A stretch of 23,127 nt of DNA from JBGAWK01 sp044227665 (GCA_044227665.1 JBGAWK010000038.1:1-23127); one strand, 5' to 3'; numbered from the stretch's first letter, positions 7,138 to 15,761 are shown. A program made the numbers and translations. Notes: generated from the letters alone by a model not told the origin.

Positions 7138-8531
7138 GTTTTTTCAATTTTTTTGCCTATACTATTTTGTTGTATTTCGGTGACAAAGGTAAACGTAGAA
7201 GGAATTTTATATTTTGGCAATCGCGCAGCACAGTATTCAAAAATCATTGTGTCGGTGAGTGGAGACAATGTGACGAGCTTTGCGCCTATTTTCTGACCTT
7301 TTAGCTCATCCTGAATAGGATATACCCAAGCCTCCAAAATACCCTCTATACCCAATAGGACGCTTTCTACTTCGCTAGGGTGTACTTTGAGACCTGCAAT
7401 ATTGATAAACTGTGATTTTCTACCCACGATGTACAGAAATCCTTCGGTATCTACCTTCACGATGTCCTGTGTATGCAGCCATCCTTTTTTGTACATCTCC
7501 TGTGTAGCTTCGGGATTCTTCTCATAAGAAGTTGCCATCCACTCGCTCTTTACAATAAGCTCTCCTTCTATACCCTGAGCTACCTCCTTGCCATCTTCGT
7601 CAATAATTTTATATTCGATATGTGGGATTACTTTGCCTACGCTATTTCTGCCCTTGGTAAGGTGCGCAAAAATGTTGATAGAAATAGGGCCAATCTCCGA
7701 AAGACCGTAACCTTGAGATATGGCAATATTATATTTTGTGAAAAACTGTTCTTCCACATATTTGGATAAGGGAGCGCTGCCACTTATACATAGTCGAAGT
7801 GTTTGGATATTATCTAATCTTGTGTCTTTATTATGTATAAAATGCGCATAAATATAGGGTACAGCAGAGAAAACGGTGACATTGTACTCCTCTATTATCG
7901 AAAGATATAAATGGGTATCTACATGCTCGAAATGTTGTATTATGCAAGTAGCTCCAAGCATCAGTGGTGGTAGTAACAACATAATGCCGTGGCTATGTGT
8001 AATGGATAGCGGACAAAATATGTTGTCGGTATCACTCATCTGGGCGTATTGCGCCCACAGTACGAAGGTATAGTAGAGTCTTTTCTCATCAAAAAAGAAG
8101 GCTTTGGGAATATGTGTGGTGCCGGAACTGAAAAATACTATCCCACATTCGCATTTTTGATATTTGTCTTGGGTTGTATGTAGAAATATAGTATCATCAG
8201 CATCGAGGAGGGCAGTGCTTTGAAAGTGAGAAAGGACATGAGGAATTTCATAGAAGTTGGCTATAGTAAGGATTTCTGCTTGTGTAGCTTTGTTGTCATA
8301 GAGGTAAACTTTGCATTTATTTTTTAGTAATGCCAATAGCAAAATTACAAAAGTGGGGCTGTTGTTTAGTGTAAGTAATACCGAACTTTCAGTAGTGATA
8401 AAGGCTTGTATTCTGTTGCACGCTATGTTTACTTGTTCTGATAATTGGGCATAAGAAATCACTATATCTTTGGCAATCAACGCTGATTGATTAGTATTAT
8501 TTTCAAATATTTTATCTACAATTAGGCTCAT
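7131..8531 (-). CDS. AMP-binding acyl-adenylating enzyme (acyl-CoA synthetase-like)
   Basis: 466 aa ANL-superfamily enzyme. Seen: P-loop-like A3 motif FFSSGTTHIPK (133-143), A5 motif YGLSEIGP, a TQDIVKVDTEGFLYIVGRKS segment (A7-A8) with the hinge, INIAGLKVHPSEVE, and a C-terminal GKKIEK carrying the likely A10 lysine. It is shorter than typical acetyl-CoA synthetases but has both domains. No carrier-protein gene is seen nearby, so the acyl acceptor is probably CoA. The start overlaps the acyltransferase stop by 4 bp (ATGA) and the end overlaps the CarA-like start by 7 bp. Together with the acyltransferase it could supply and attach an acyl group to the cluster's product, or provide an unusual acyl-CoA to the CarB-like enzyme in place of malonyl-CoA; both are inference. 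Confidence 0.85.
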   Translation of the reverse strand: MSLIVDKIFENNTNQSALIAKDIVISYAQLSEQVNIACNRIQAFITTESSVLLTLNNSPTFVILLLALLKNKCKVYLYDNKATQAEILTIANFYEIPHVLSHFQSTALLDADDTIFLHTTQDKYQKCECGIVFFSSGTTHIPKAFFFDEKRLYYTFVLWAQYAQMSDTDNIFCPLSITHSHGIMLLLPPLMLGATCIIQHFEHVDTHLYLSIIEEYNVTVFSAVPYIYAHFIHNKDTRLDNIQTLRLCISGSAPLSKYVEEQFFTKYNIAISQGYGLSEIGPISINIFAHLTKGRNSVGKVIPHIEYKIIDEDGKEVAQGIEGELIVKSEWMATSYEKNPEATQEMYKKGWLHTQDIVKVDTEGFLYIVGRKSQFINIAGLKVHPSEVESVLLGIEGILEAWVYPIQDELKGQKIGAKLVTLSPLTDTMIFEYCAARLPKYKIPSTFTFVTEIQQNSIGKKIEKTC

Positions 8532-9715
8532 TTTCTAGGAAATATTTTGTTCTTATAAGATAAAAAATAGCTTTCTATATATTTGAAACACATGGATGTA
8601 ATGAGCATTAGAACAATAAAATATGCCGCAAATAGTCCCACTTCAATTAGAATGTTGTTGTTTATGCTTTTTGTGGGAATATACCTTTGGAGGAATTTTA
8701 TATAAATAAATACTAGAGGCAAGTGAAAGATGTATATGGAATAGGAATATTTACCTATGGCTGTAAATATGGGCAGCTCTAGCACGCCCTTGAACCTATA
8801 ACCTCTCTTGATGCACAGCATAGCCAGCATACACCAGCAGTTGACTAAGGTGAAAATATAGCTAAACAAATAATTGTGCAGTATCCATCTTTCTACAATG
8901 TGCCTTCCATAGGTAATGGTATAAAAGTCAGTGCCTTGTACATATTGCACATACAAGATATTGCCTAAGTATAAGGCGAATATGACTGTAGTCATGATGC
9001 CAAACCATCGTAAAGGTCGTTTTATAAAGTCAAAATCAAATACCGCTAGTGCTGCGCCAAATGCTAAAGCATCCATCTGTAGCGGTGGTAGTCTCGCAAT
9101 ATTTCTTGCTATCCATACTAGATCATCGGGGTTGACGTGCATACCCCAAATATAGATGAGCCATCGGCACAGAGGTGCTACAATTATTGCTATGACTATG
9201 CTTGTTTTTAGCTGTTTTTTATTTAGAAAATATATAATAAAGGGGAAAAATAAATAAAATTGCTCCTCTAATGAAAGTGTCCAAAGATGTACCGTGAGAT
9301 TACTTGCAGTATAATCTAAGCCCTGAAAATATTGTATGATAGAGGCCCAATTATAAGTATAAGTGAGTAAATACGGAATACTTATAGGTATATCGCCATC
9401 TATAGCCCGAATAAATTTTATATTGCTAAAGAATATAACAATTAGAATTACCGCTATTACGTATAAGTAATATATAGGAAATAGCCTTAATGCTCTTTTT
9501 ATGTAAAAATGTAGTGCAAATTTCCCAAAGGGGTACTTTTGCTTCTCATCCAGCAATACGGAAGTAATGAGGAAGCCTGAAAGTACGAAAAACATCTGCA
9601 TAAATTCCCACCCGTGATTGATATGCAGGTGATTATATGGCCAATGGTATAGCATGATGAAGAGCGCGCCCATACCCCTCATGCCGTCGTATGCCTTTAT
9701 ATACTTGCTCGACAT
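8528..9715 (-). CDS. Acyltransferase-3 family membrane protein (OafA/NodX-like)
   Basis: 395 aa, about ten hydrophobic membrane segments. The N-terminus YIKAYDGMRGMGALFIMLYHW with its His in LYHW, the FFVLSGFLIT segment and the IKRALRLFPIYYLYV segment are the hallmarks of acyltransferase family 3, which moves acyl groups (often acetyl or succinyl) onto sugars, antibiotics or lipids at the inner membrane. TVHLWTLSLEEQFYLFFPFI is the second conserved block. The start codon shares one base with the CarC-like stop (TAATG) and the end overlaps the ligase gene by ATGA, so it is a translationally coupled member of the operon. Acylation of the pathway product, for tailoring or self-protection, is plausible; cell-surface modification cannot be excluded. 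Confidence 0.88.
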   Translation of the reverse strand: MSSKYIKAYDGMRGMGALFIMLYHWPYNHLHINHGWEFMQMFFVLSGFLITSVLLDEKQKYPFGKFALHFYIKRALRLFPIYYLYVIAVILIVIFFSNIKFIRAIDGDIPISIPYLLTYTYNWASIIQYFQGLDYTASNLTVHLWTLSLEEQFYLFFPFIIYFLNKKQLKTSIVIAIIVAPLCRWLIYIWGMHVNPDDLVWIARNIARLPPLQMDALAFGAALAVFDFDFIKRPLRWFGIMTTVIFALYLGNILYVQYVQGTDFYTITYGRHIVERWILHNYLFSYIFTLVNCWCMLAMLCIKRGYRFKGVLELPIFTAIGKYSYSIYIFHLPLVFIYIKFLQRYIPTKSINNNILIEVGLFAAYFIVLMLITSMCFKYIESYFLSYKNKIFPRK

Positions 9716-10494
9716 TATATGCGCACTTGTATCTGTACGATGTCTCTGATGCCGGTATAAGCTTCCCTGCCATGCATGGTGCTAAAATTATTGAGCAGCA
9801 GTAGGTCTCCTTTTTTCCAGTAGTGATGATAAGTGTAGTAAGGCTGCTCAAAAACAGACTCTATCCTATTGAAATACTGCGCTGAAAGTGCTTCAGAAAT
9901 ATTGGGAATGCGTATGGCGTAAGATTTTCTCTCATGGGATTTGTAACTAAGTCCACCATTCATTGTGTCTTGCCCTTGGTATGAAATTACACCGTCAAAG
10001 GCATACCATTTCTCTTCGTTTTTGAGATAATAGGTAGTGTCAAAAGGCAGTATCTCTATGCCGTTTTCTTTTAGGGCAGTTTTGATTTCATCAGGAAGTT
10101 CTTGCCAAGCGTGTAGAGTGTCTGAGATATAAGTCCTGCCGCCTTCACTTACATCTATATCCAAGCAGTATATGCCTATGTATTTTACATTATTCTGCAT
10201 CATGAGGCCATCTCTATGTAAGGGCATACGTCCGGTGCCTCTCAGTACCTCCTTAGCTTCCATCTTGCCATTGAGTTCCAAAAACGTATCTCTAGCTCTT
10301 TTTTCGTTGTGTACTAAGTCTCCCAGCTTGGAAAAATAAAGCTGTAAATCTTCTTTAGACCACGATAAACCTTCTATCAGGATACATCCTTGTTGGTCCA
10401 AAAGTGTGGTTATTTCGATAGGAGAATAATCTTCAAACTTTTTATTTGTCAGCTTGATTCCTATCGAAGATGGGGTTAATTTTATAGTATTCAT
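9715..10494 (-). CDS. carC: CarC-like Fe(II)/2OG oxygenase (TauD fold), candidate carbapenem synthase
   Basis: 259 aa against about 273 for Pectobacterium CarC, which epimerises C5 and desaturates the carbapenam to (5R)-carbapen-2-em-3-carboxylate. Seen: iron ligands H93-x-D95 in RGTGRMPLHRDG, like the GRGQLPFHADG of CarC; a colinear middle region with QELP and a TTYYL strand; and QPYYTYHHYWKKGDLLLLNN followed by the distal His241 (TMHGREAY), which parallels the [20 protein letters not shown] and HEREEF of CarC. Aligned from memory, the CarC Arg267 position is Arg258 and the Arg263 position is Gln254. It is the first gene of the operon. Another TauD-family amino-acid hydroxylase is the alternative, but the length and block order favour CarC. 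Confidence 0.75.
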   Translation of the reverse strand: MNTIKLTPSSIGIKLTNKKFEDYSPIEITTLLDQQGCILIEGLSWSKEDLQLYFSKLGDLVHNEKRARDTFLELNGKMEAKEVLRGTGRMPLHRDGLMMQNNVKYIGIYCLDIDVSEGGRTYISDTLHAWQELPDEIKTALKENGIEILPFDTTYYLKNEEKWYAFDGVISYQGQDTMNGGLSYKSHERKSYAIRIPNISEALSAQYFNRIESVFEQPYYTYHHYWKKGDLLLLNNFSTMHGREAYTGIRDIVQIQVRI

Positions 10495-10547
10495 AATAAG
10501 TGGATTTAGGAATAAAAATAATATTATTTATTGTTTTCCATAGCCTA

Positions 10548-10665
10548 AAATTTAAAAACCGATTTACAATACATACAAATCTTAAATTTGTATGTACGCA
10601 ATGCCATGTCAATAGGCAAATATATCTTGGAATATATAAGTATTGGATTGGTGCCCAATAAAGTA
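10548..10665 (+). ncRNA. Predicted tracrRNA of the type II-C system
   Basis: Anti-repeat: 10558-10569 (ACCGATTTACAA) is identical to 12 nt of the plus-strand CRISPR repeat, and 10548-10554 (AAATTTA) matches the next 7. Between them stands AAA where the repeat has a single G, giving the bulge expected in a crRNA:tracrRNA duplex. It is followed at once by a perfect 11-bp hairpin (10570-10580 with 10586-10596, loop CTTAA), the nexus position. Further possible stems are TGCC/GGCA (10602-10618), AT-only 10620-10637, and TATTGG/CCAATA (10641-10660). The plus-strand orientation is correct for pairing with crRNA from the minus strand. The 5' end, promoter and exact 3' end are not clear; no T-run directly follows the last stem. 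Confidence 0.75.
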
Positions 10666-10769
10666 TCTATTCAGCTACCTCCCATAGACATGTGCAATGC
10701 AAATATAATAATATTAATTGATTTGTATGTGAAAGTTATTTTTTATTTTTTTATTTAAAAAATCTAATA

Positions 10770-10777
10770 TATATTTG
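10770..10777 (+). promoter_or_regulatory. Putative -7 box for the cas9 operon
   Basis: TATATTTG, a perfect TAnnTTTG match, 163 bp before cas9 and 38 bp before the small ORF. Initiation would be near 10784. The upstream region is a T-rich tract without a clear TTG. The same TATATTTG octamer occurs in every CRISPR repeat on the minus strand. Confidence 0.4.
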
Positions 10778-10814
10778 TTTTAGAAAAGCAAAAAAAGCGA
10801 CAGTGCTATCGTTG

Positions 10815-10943
10815 ATGACTAAATTAAGAGGTAAAATGGTTGTTGCAAATGAAGTAATAATAACTACAAAACAAAGTGGTGAAATTATGATGAGAATGTC
10901 GAGAATATATAATAAACCGTCATATAAAAAAATAATGTTATGA
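10815..10943 (+). CDS. Small ORF (42 aa) overlapping the cas9 start by ATGA
   Basis: ATG 10815 to TGA 10941-10943, ending in YKKIML. The last four bases ATGA (10940-10943) contain the cas9 start codon, the classic translational-coupling overlap. The peptide is basic (several Lys and Arg) and Met-rich towards its C-terminus (EIMMRMSRIYNKPSYKK). I do not recognise it. The frame is open further upstream, with GTG at 10803 and TTG at 10812 as other starts. It lies downstream of the predicted TATATTTG box. It may be a leader peptide for cas9 translation, a small Cas-associated protein, or chance. Confidence 0.35.
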   Translation: MTKLRGKMVVANEVIITTKQSGEIMMRMSRIYNKPSYKKIML

Positions 10944-13900
10944 TCAATACAATTTTAGGCTTAGACCTTGGTACAAGCAGCATTGGATGGGCATTAATAG
11001 AAGTAAATGCTGAAGATATGCCTATAAAAGTTTTAGGGATGGGTTCAAGAATTATCCCACTTGATAGGGACGACAAAGATGAGTTTGCTAAAGGCAAATC
11101 TATATCCAAAAACCGAGAAAGAACCAATAAACGTACCCAGCGAAAAGGGTATGATAGGAAGCAACTTCGCAAGGCTGCTTTAAAGCAAATCCTGCAACAA
11201 TACAATATGTATCCGGATAACGATTTGATGCAATTAGACAGTATAGATTTGTGGCAGTTGAGACAGGATGCGGTGGATGAAAGCAAACAGATAACACCAC
11301 AGCAATTAGGACGTATATTGTATATGCTCAATCAAAAAAGAGGATATAAATCTGCGAGAAGTGATGCCAATCAAGATGCTAAAGACACTAAATATGTAGA
11401 AGAAGTTAAAGGCAGGTACGCTCAATTAAAAATTTCAAATCAGACCATTGGACAATACTTTTATCAAGAACTAGTAAATGCAAAAATGCATAATCAGCAT
11501 TTCAGGGTAAAGGAAAAAGTATTTCCGCGAGAAGCTTATATTGAAGAGTTTGATAGAATAATGAACACCCAAAAAGATAAACATAATTTTCTTACTGATG
11601 AATTAATTAAGGATATCAAAGAAGAAGTGATTTTTTATCAAAGAAAATTGAAGTCTCAAAAATCGCTGGTGAATATCTGCGAGTTTGAAGGATTTCCTGT
11701 AAAATATTATGATAAAGAAGCTCAAAAAGAGAAAACAACTATTGCTGGCCCAAAAGTGGCCCCAAAATCTTCGCCACTTTCTCAACTATGTAAGATTTGG
11801 GAAGTTGTCAATAATATTAATTTCAAGGTCAAAAATCCGCCTGATAGCAAATACAAATGGTCAGATGCTGAATTGAACTTGGAAGAAAAAAAGGCTATAG
11901 TCAGCTATTTACATACGCACGAAAAATTAACTTACAAAGAATTTTTGAAATTAATCAAAAAGGAAGAGGGGGAAGTATTTTGTAATAGTCAGATAAAAAA
12001 GGGCTTACAAGGCAATCTTACTTTTGCAGAAATTAGCAAAACTATTACCCATCCCGAATTATTGCGATTCGAGCCCCAAATAAGGCAGAAAAGCAATCCC
12101 TACATTGATACTGAAAGTGGAGATGTAATCGAAATTGATAATTTAATACTAAGTGAGGATTTTGTTCATGAGCCCCTCTATCGCCTATGGCATATCATTT
12201 ATTCCATAAAAGATACTACTGAGTGTGAAGCAGCATTAATCAAAAATTTTAATTTTACAGAACAACAAGCGAAAACTTTAGCAAATATAGACTTTAACAA
12301 ATCTGCCTATTCCAATAAGTCTGCCAAAGCGATGCGTAAGATACTTCCCTACCTTATGCAAGGTCATGTGTATTCTAAAGCATGTGAAATGGCAGGATAT
12401 AATCATTCCAATAACAAAACAAAAGAGGAAAAAGAAGAATTTAAATTGCTCCAAAAAAATAGTCTTAGACAACCTGTCGTAGAAAAGATTCTAAATCAGA
12501 TGATTCATGTTGTCAATAATATAATTGCCAAATATGGCAAGCCTACACAAAATGGCAAGCCTACACAAAATGGAAAACCTACACAAATACGTGTGGAACT
12601 TACACGAGAACTCAAACAAAGTAAAGATGAAAGAGCCAGTACTGATAAATTGAATAACGACAATAAAAAGATAAATGCGGAAGTAGCAACAAGACTGCAA
12701 TCTCTGGGAATTCCAGCTACCAACAAATCTATCCAAAAATATAAATTTATCATGCAGGTGAGAGGCGAGGTAGATGACAAAGGCAAAATTACTTCTTATA
12801 GTATTAAAAATGCGCAAGTAACAAATCAATGTATTTATTGTGGTAAGTCATTCGGACTGAAGGAAGCCCTTACAGGAAATGGCTTTGATGTAGATCACAT
12901 AGTTCCTAAAGATTTACTGTTTGACGATTCCCAAACCAATAAAGTATTAGTACATCGCAGTTGCAATAGTCAGAAGTTGAATCGTACAGCATACGACTAT
13001 ATCGCTTCCAAAAGCAAAGAAGAACTGGATAATTATCTCTTACGAGTGGACGATTGGTACAAGAGAGGTATTATCTCTTATTCCAAAATGCTCCGACTGA
13101 AAGTGTCTTATGATGATTATTTAGAAAGAAAAACTAAAGGAAAAACTACAGAAGCAGACAAAAAATTGTGGGAAAACTTTATAGACAGACAATTGAGACA
13201 AACGCAATATATTTCTAGAAAATCTGTAGAAATATTATCTATAATTTGTGACAAAGTGCATGTCACTGAAGGTACTGTGACAGCCAAGCTTAGAAGACTG
13301 TGGGGTTGGGAAGACGTACTACTTCATTTGCAGTTGCCAAAATACAAAAATCTAAATATGACAGAACCCAAAGAGTGGACTTCTGATCATGGTAAGCATA
13401 AACATAGCAAAGAAGAAATCAAAGATTGGACAAAGCGCGATGACCATAGGCATCAGGCTTTAGACGCTCTAGTAGTAGCTTGTACCCAACAAAGCTTTAT
13501 ACAAAGAATAAATACATTGAACGCAAGTGATACTAAAGACCTAATGAATGAGGCTATCAAAAATGCTAAAAAAATTGAAGGCAAGTCATTTAATGAAGAT
13601 ATTTTCAATGAACATAATGAATCTGCAAAACAATACAATGAAAAACTCACCACTTTAGAGCAGTATTTGGTCAGCAAGAGACCTGCAAATTTTACGACAA
13701 AATATGTAGAAGAGCAGCTAGCTAATGTGCTGATTTCTTATAAACCCGGCAAAAAAGCGGCTACCAAAGGAGTAAGAAAACTTAAAGTTGAAGGTAAAAA
13801 AATAGCCGTTCAAGACAATATAATAGTACCAAGAGGAGCTCTACATGAACAACAGATTTATGGAAAAGTGAAAACCCTTATAAAAAATGTGCCTATAGCT

Positions 13901-14791
13901 ACATTATTTGAAAATGCTGACAATATTGTTTCAGAAAAAATTAAAGCTAAAGTCTTAGAACGAATAAAAAATCATAATAATGACATCAAAGCAGCTATAA
14001 AATCACTCAAAAAAGAACCTTTATACGTTGATGAAGCCAAATTAAAACCAATAGAATCAGGCACTATGTACAAAGATGAAATTGTATATAGATATGGAGT
14101 GGAGAGTATTGAAGAAAAAGATTTACCCTATATATTAGATGATAAAATAAGAGAAATTATCACTCAGAGATTGAAAGATTATAACAATGAGCCTAAAAAA
14201 GCATTTCAGAATCTGGAAGAAAACCCAATATGGTTTAATAAAGAAAAAGGCTTAAAAATTACTTCTGTGCGATGTAGAACTGGTCTTGGTAATATGACTG
14301 CTTTGCGATTAGATGAAAATGGAAAAGCCAAAGACTATGTAAAACTAGGCAGCAACCACCATTTTCCCATCTTTGAAGATGAAAAAGGCAACTATTACGA
14401 CCTGATTACTACTTTTTGGGAAGCTGTAGAACGCAAAAAACAAGGCTTGGAATTAATTAAAAAAAACCATGAAGATGGTCATGAATTTAAGTTTTCAATA
14501 CAGCAGAATCAAATGTTTGTATATAAATTAAATCCCGAAGAAGTAGATTTTCTAGACCCGAAGAATAAAGCTTTAATATCAGAACATCTATATAGAGTAC
14601 AAAAGATGTCTAAAAAGTCTAGTGGGCGGATAGATATAGTTTTTAGGCATCATTTGGAAACTAAGATTAACGATAGTAAAGAAGCAGCATTGAGTGAAAG
14701 ATATATTAGTGTAAGTAGTTTAGGAAAGTTGAAACCTTTTATTAAAGTGCATATCAATTATTTAGGAGAAATTATCAAAGTAGGGGAATAG
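10940..14791 (+). CDS. cas9: Type II-C CRISPR-associated endonuclease Cas9
   Basis: 1283 aa RNA-guided nuclease. RuvC-I: ILGLDLGTSSIGWALIE with Asp9. Arg-rich bridge helix at about 54-80 (KNRERTNKRTQRKGYDRKQL). REC lobe to about 530. RuvC-II: IRVELTREL with Glu553. HNH: CIYC (C631, C634), DVDHIVP with His653, then NSQK with nearby C675. RuvC-III: HRHQALDAL with His838 and Asp842. The rest (about 900-1283) is the wedge and PAM-interacting region. All catalytic residues are present, so it should be active. Followed only by cas1 and cas2 (no csn2 or cas4), which defines subtype II-C; it is longer than the compact Neisseria form (about 1080 aa). Odd: a GKPTQN unit is repeated at 533-550 just before RuvC-II. 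The start codon overlaps the upstream small ORF. Confidence 0.97.
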   Translation: MINTILGLDLGTSSIGWALIEVNAEDMPIKVLGMGSRIIPLDRDDKDEFAKGKSISKNRERTNKRTQRKGYDRKQLRKAALKQILQQYNMYPDNDLMQLDSIDLWQLRQDAVDESKQITPQQLGRILYMLNQKRGYKSARSDANQDAKDTKYVEEVKGRYAQLKISNQTIGQYFYQELVNAKMHNQHFRVKEKVFPREAYIEEFDRIMNTQKDKHNFLTDELIKDIKEEVIFYQRKLKSQKSLVNICEFEGFPVKYYDKEAQKEKTTIAGPKVAPKSSPLSQLCKIWEVVNNINFKVKNPPDSKYKWSDAELNLEEKKAIVSYLHTHEKLTYKEFLKLIKKEEGEVFCNSQIKKGLQGNLTFAEISKTITHPELLRFEPQIRQKSNPYIDTESGDVIEIDNLILSEDFVHEPLYRLWHIIYSIKDTTECEAALIKNFNFTEQQAKTLANIDFNKSAYSNKSAKAMRKILPYLMQGHVYSKACEMAGYNHSNNKTKEEKEEFKLLQKNSLRQPVVEKILNQMIHVVNNIIAKYGKPTQNGKPTQNGKPTQIRVELTRELKQSKDERASTDKLNNDNKKINAEVATRLQSLGIPATNKSIQKYKFIMQVRGEVDDKGKITSYSIKNAQVTNQCIYCGKSFGLKEALTGNGFDVDHIVPKDLLFDDSQTNKVLVHRSCNSQKLNRTAYDYIASKSKEELDNYLLRVDDWYKRGIISYSKMLRLKVSYDDYLERKTKGKTTEADKKLWENFIDRQLRQTQYISRKSVEILSIICDKVHVTEGTVTAKLRRLWGWEDVLLHLQLPKYKNLNMTEPKEWTSDHGKHKHSKEEIKDWTKRDDHRHQALDALVVACTQQSFIQRINTLNASDTKDLMNEAIKNAKKIEGKSFNEDIFNEHNESAKQYNEKLTTLEQYLVSKRPANFTTKYVEEQLANVLISYKPGKKAATKGVRKLKVEGKKIAVQDNIIVPRGALHEQQIYGKVKTLIKNVPIATLFENADNIVSEKIKAKVLERIKNHNNDIKAAIKSLKKEPLYVDEAKLKPIESGTMYKDEIVYRYGVESIEEKDLPYILDDKIREIITQRLKDYNNEPKKAFQNLEENPIWFNKEKGLKITSVRCRTGLGNMTALRLDENGKAKDYVKLGSNHHFPIFEDEKGNYYDLITTFWEAVERKKQGLELIKKNHEDGHEFKFSIQQNQMFVYKLNPEEVDFLDPKNKALISEHLYRVQKMSKKSSGRIDIVFRHHLETKINDSKEAALSERYISVSSLGKLKPFIKVHINYLGEIIKVGE
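12536..12589 (+). repeat. 18-bp tandem repeat x3 within cas9
   Basis: Two identical 18-bp units (12536-12553 and 12554-12571) and a third with a few changes (12572-12589). They encode GKPTQN, GKPTQN, GKPTQI. The unit length keeps the frame. Confidence 0.95.
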
Positions 14792-14813
14792 TTTAATTTC
14801 AAATATTTAAGTA

Positions 14814-15719
14814 ATGATCAAGCGTACCCTCTATTTTGGAAATCCTGCACGTTTATCCATTAAGCTACAACAACTCTTGATACATACAGAAGATAAAGAA
14901 ACCTCTGTACCTATAGAAGATATAGGTGTAATCATCCTAGATCACTATCAGATACAAATTACGCATCAAGTTTTCAATTCATTACTAGACAATAATGCGG
15001 CAATAATCACTTGCAACGAAAAGCATCATCCTATAGGACTATTACTCAACCTAGATGGTAATACACTACAAAGTGAGAAATTCCAAGCACAAATACAGGC
15101 TAGCGAACCATTGAAAAAACAACTTTGGCAACAGACTATAAAAGCCAAAATTAAAAATCAGCATTTTACGCTAAGGAATTGGGGCTATGAAGGTGATTAT
15201 CTCCACAAATTAAAGGATAAGGTGCAAAGTGGTGACAGCACAAATGTAGAGGCACAGGCTTCCCGTTTCTATTGGAATCATCTATTCGAAGAAGAAGAAT
15301 CCCTATTTGTACGAGAGCGGTACGGTGATTACCCCAATAATCTTCTCAATTATGGCTATGCCATATTGCGGGCAACTGTAGCACGTGGATTGGTGGCTTC
15401 GGGATTACTACCTACCTTGGGGATTTTCCACCGCAATAGATACAATGCCTATTGTTTGGCAGATGATATCATGGAACCCTATAGACCTTATGTGGACAAC
15501 CTTGTCAAGGAAATTATGCTCTATTATGAACCTGAAGAAAGAGAACTTAGCAAAACTATAAAATCCAGGCTGCTCGGCATTCCTGCAATGGATATAAACA
15601 TTGATGACAAAAAAAGCCCCTTAATGGTAGGCCTACAACGCACTACATCTTCACTAGCATCCTGCTATGAAGGCAGCACCCGTAAGATCATATTTCCTGA
15701 AATTCACAGAGAAGCCTAA
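14814..15719 (+). CDS. cas1: CRISPR-associated integrase Cas1 (type II)
   Basis: 301 aa. Cas1 is the metal-dependent integrase of the Cas1-Cas2 complex that inserts new spacers. The N-terminus IKRTLYFGNPARLSIKLQQL is the characteristic start of type II Cas1. Predicted metal ligands are Glu146 (NVEAQASRFYW), His206 (GIFHRNRYN) and Glu221 (DDIMEPYRP), the usual E-H-D/E set. Length is standard. It starts 22 bp after the cas9 stop and is followed by cas2 after 42 bp, so the three genes form one operon. No frameshift or missing motif is seen, and adaptation should be possible. Confidence 0.96.
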   Translation: MIKRTLYFGNPARLSIKLQQLLIHTEDKETSVPIEDIGVIILDHYQIQITHQVFNSLLDNNAAIITCNEKHHPIGLLLNLDGNTLQSEKFQAQIQASEPLKKQLWQQTIKAKIKNQHFTLRNWGYEGDYLHKLKDKVQSGDSTNVEAQASRFYWNHLFEEEESLFVRERYGDYPNNLLNYGYAILRATVARGLVASGLLPTLGIFHRNRYNAYCLADDIMEPYRPYVDNLVKEIMLYYEPEERELSKTIKSRLLGIPAMDINIDDKKSPLMVGLQRTTSSLASCYEGSTRKIIFPEIHREA

Positions 15720-15761
15720 ATATTTGGCACAGATTTTGGCTTAAAGATTTAATAATGTTGT

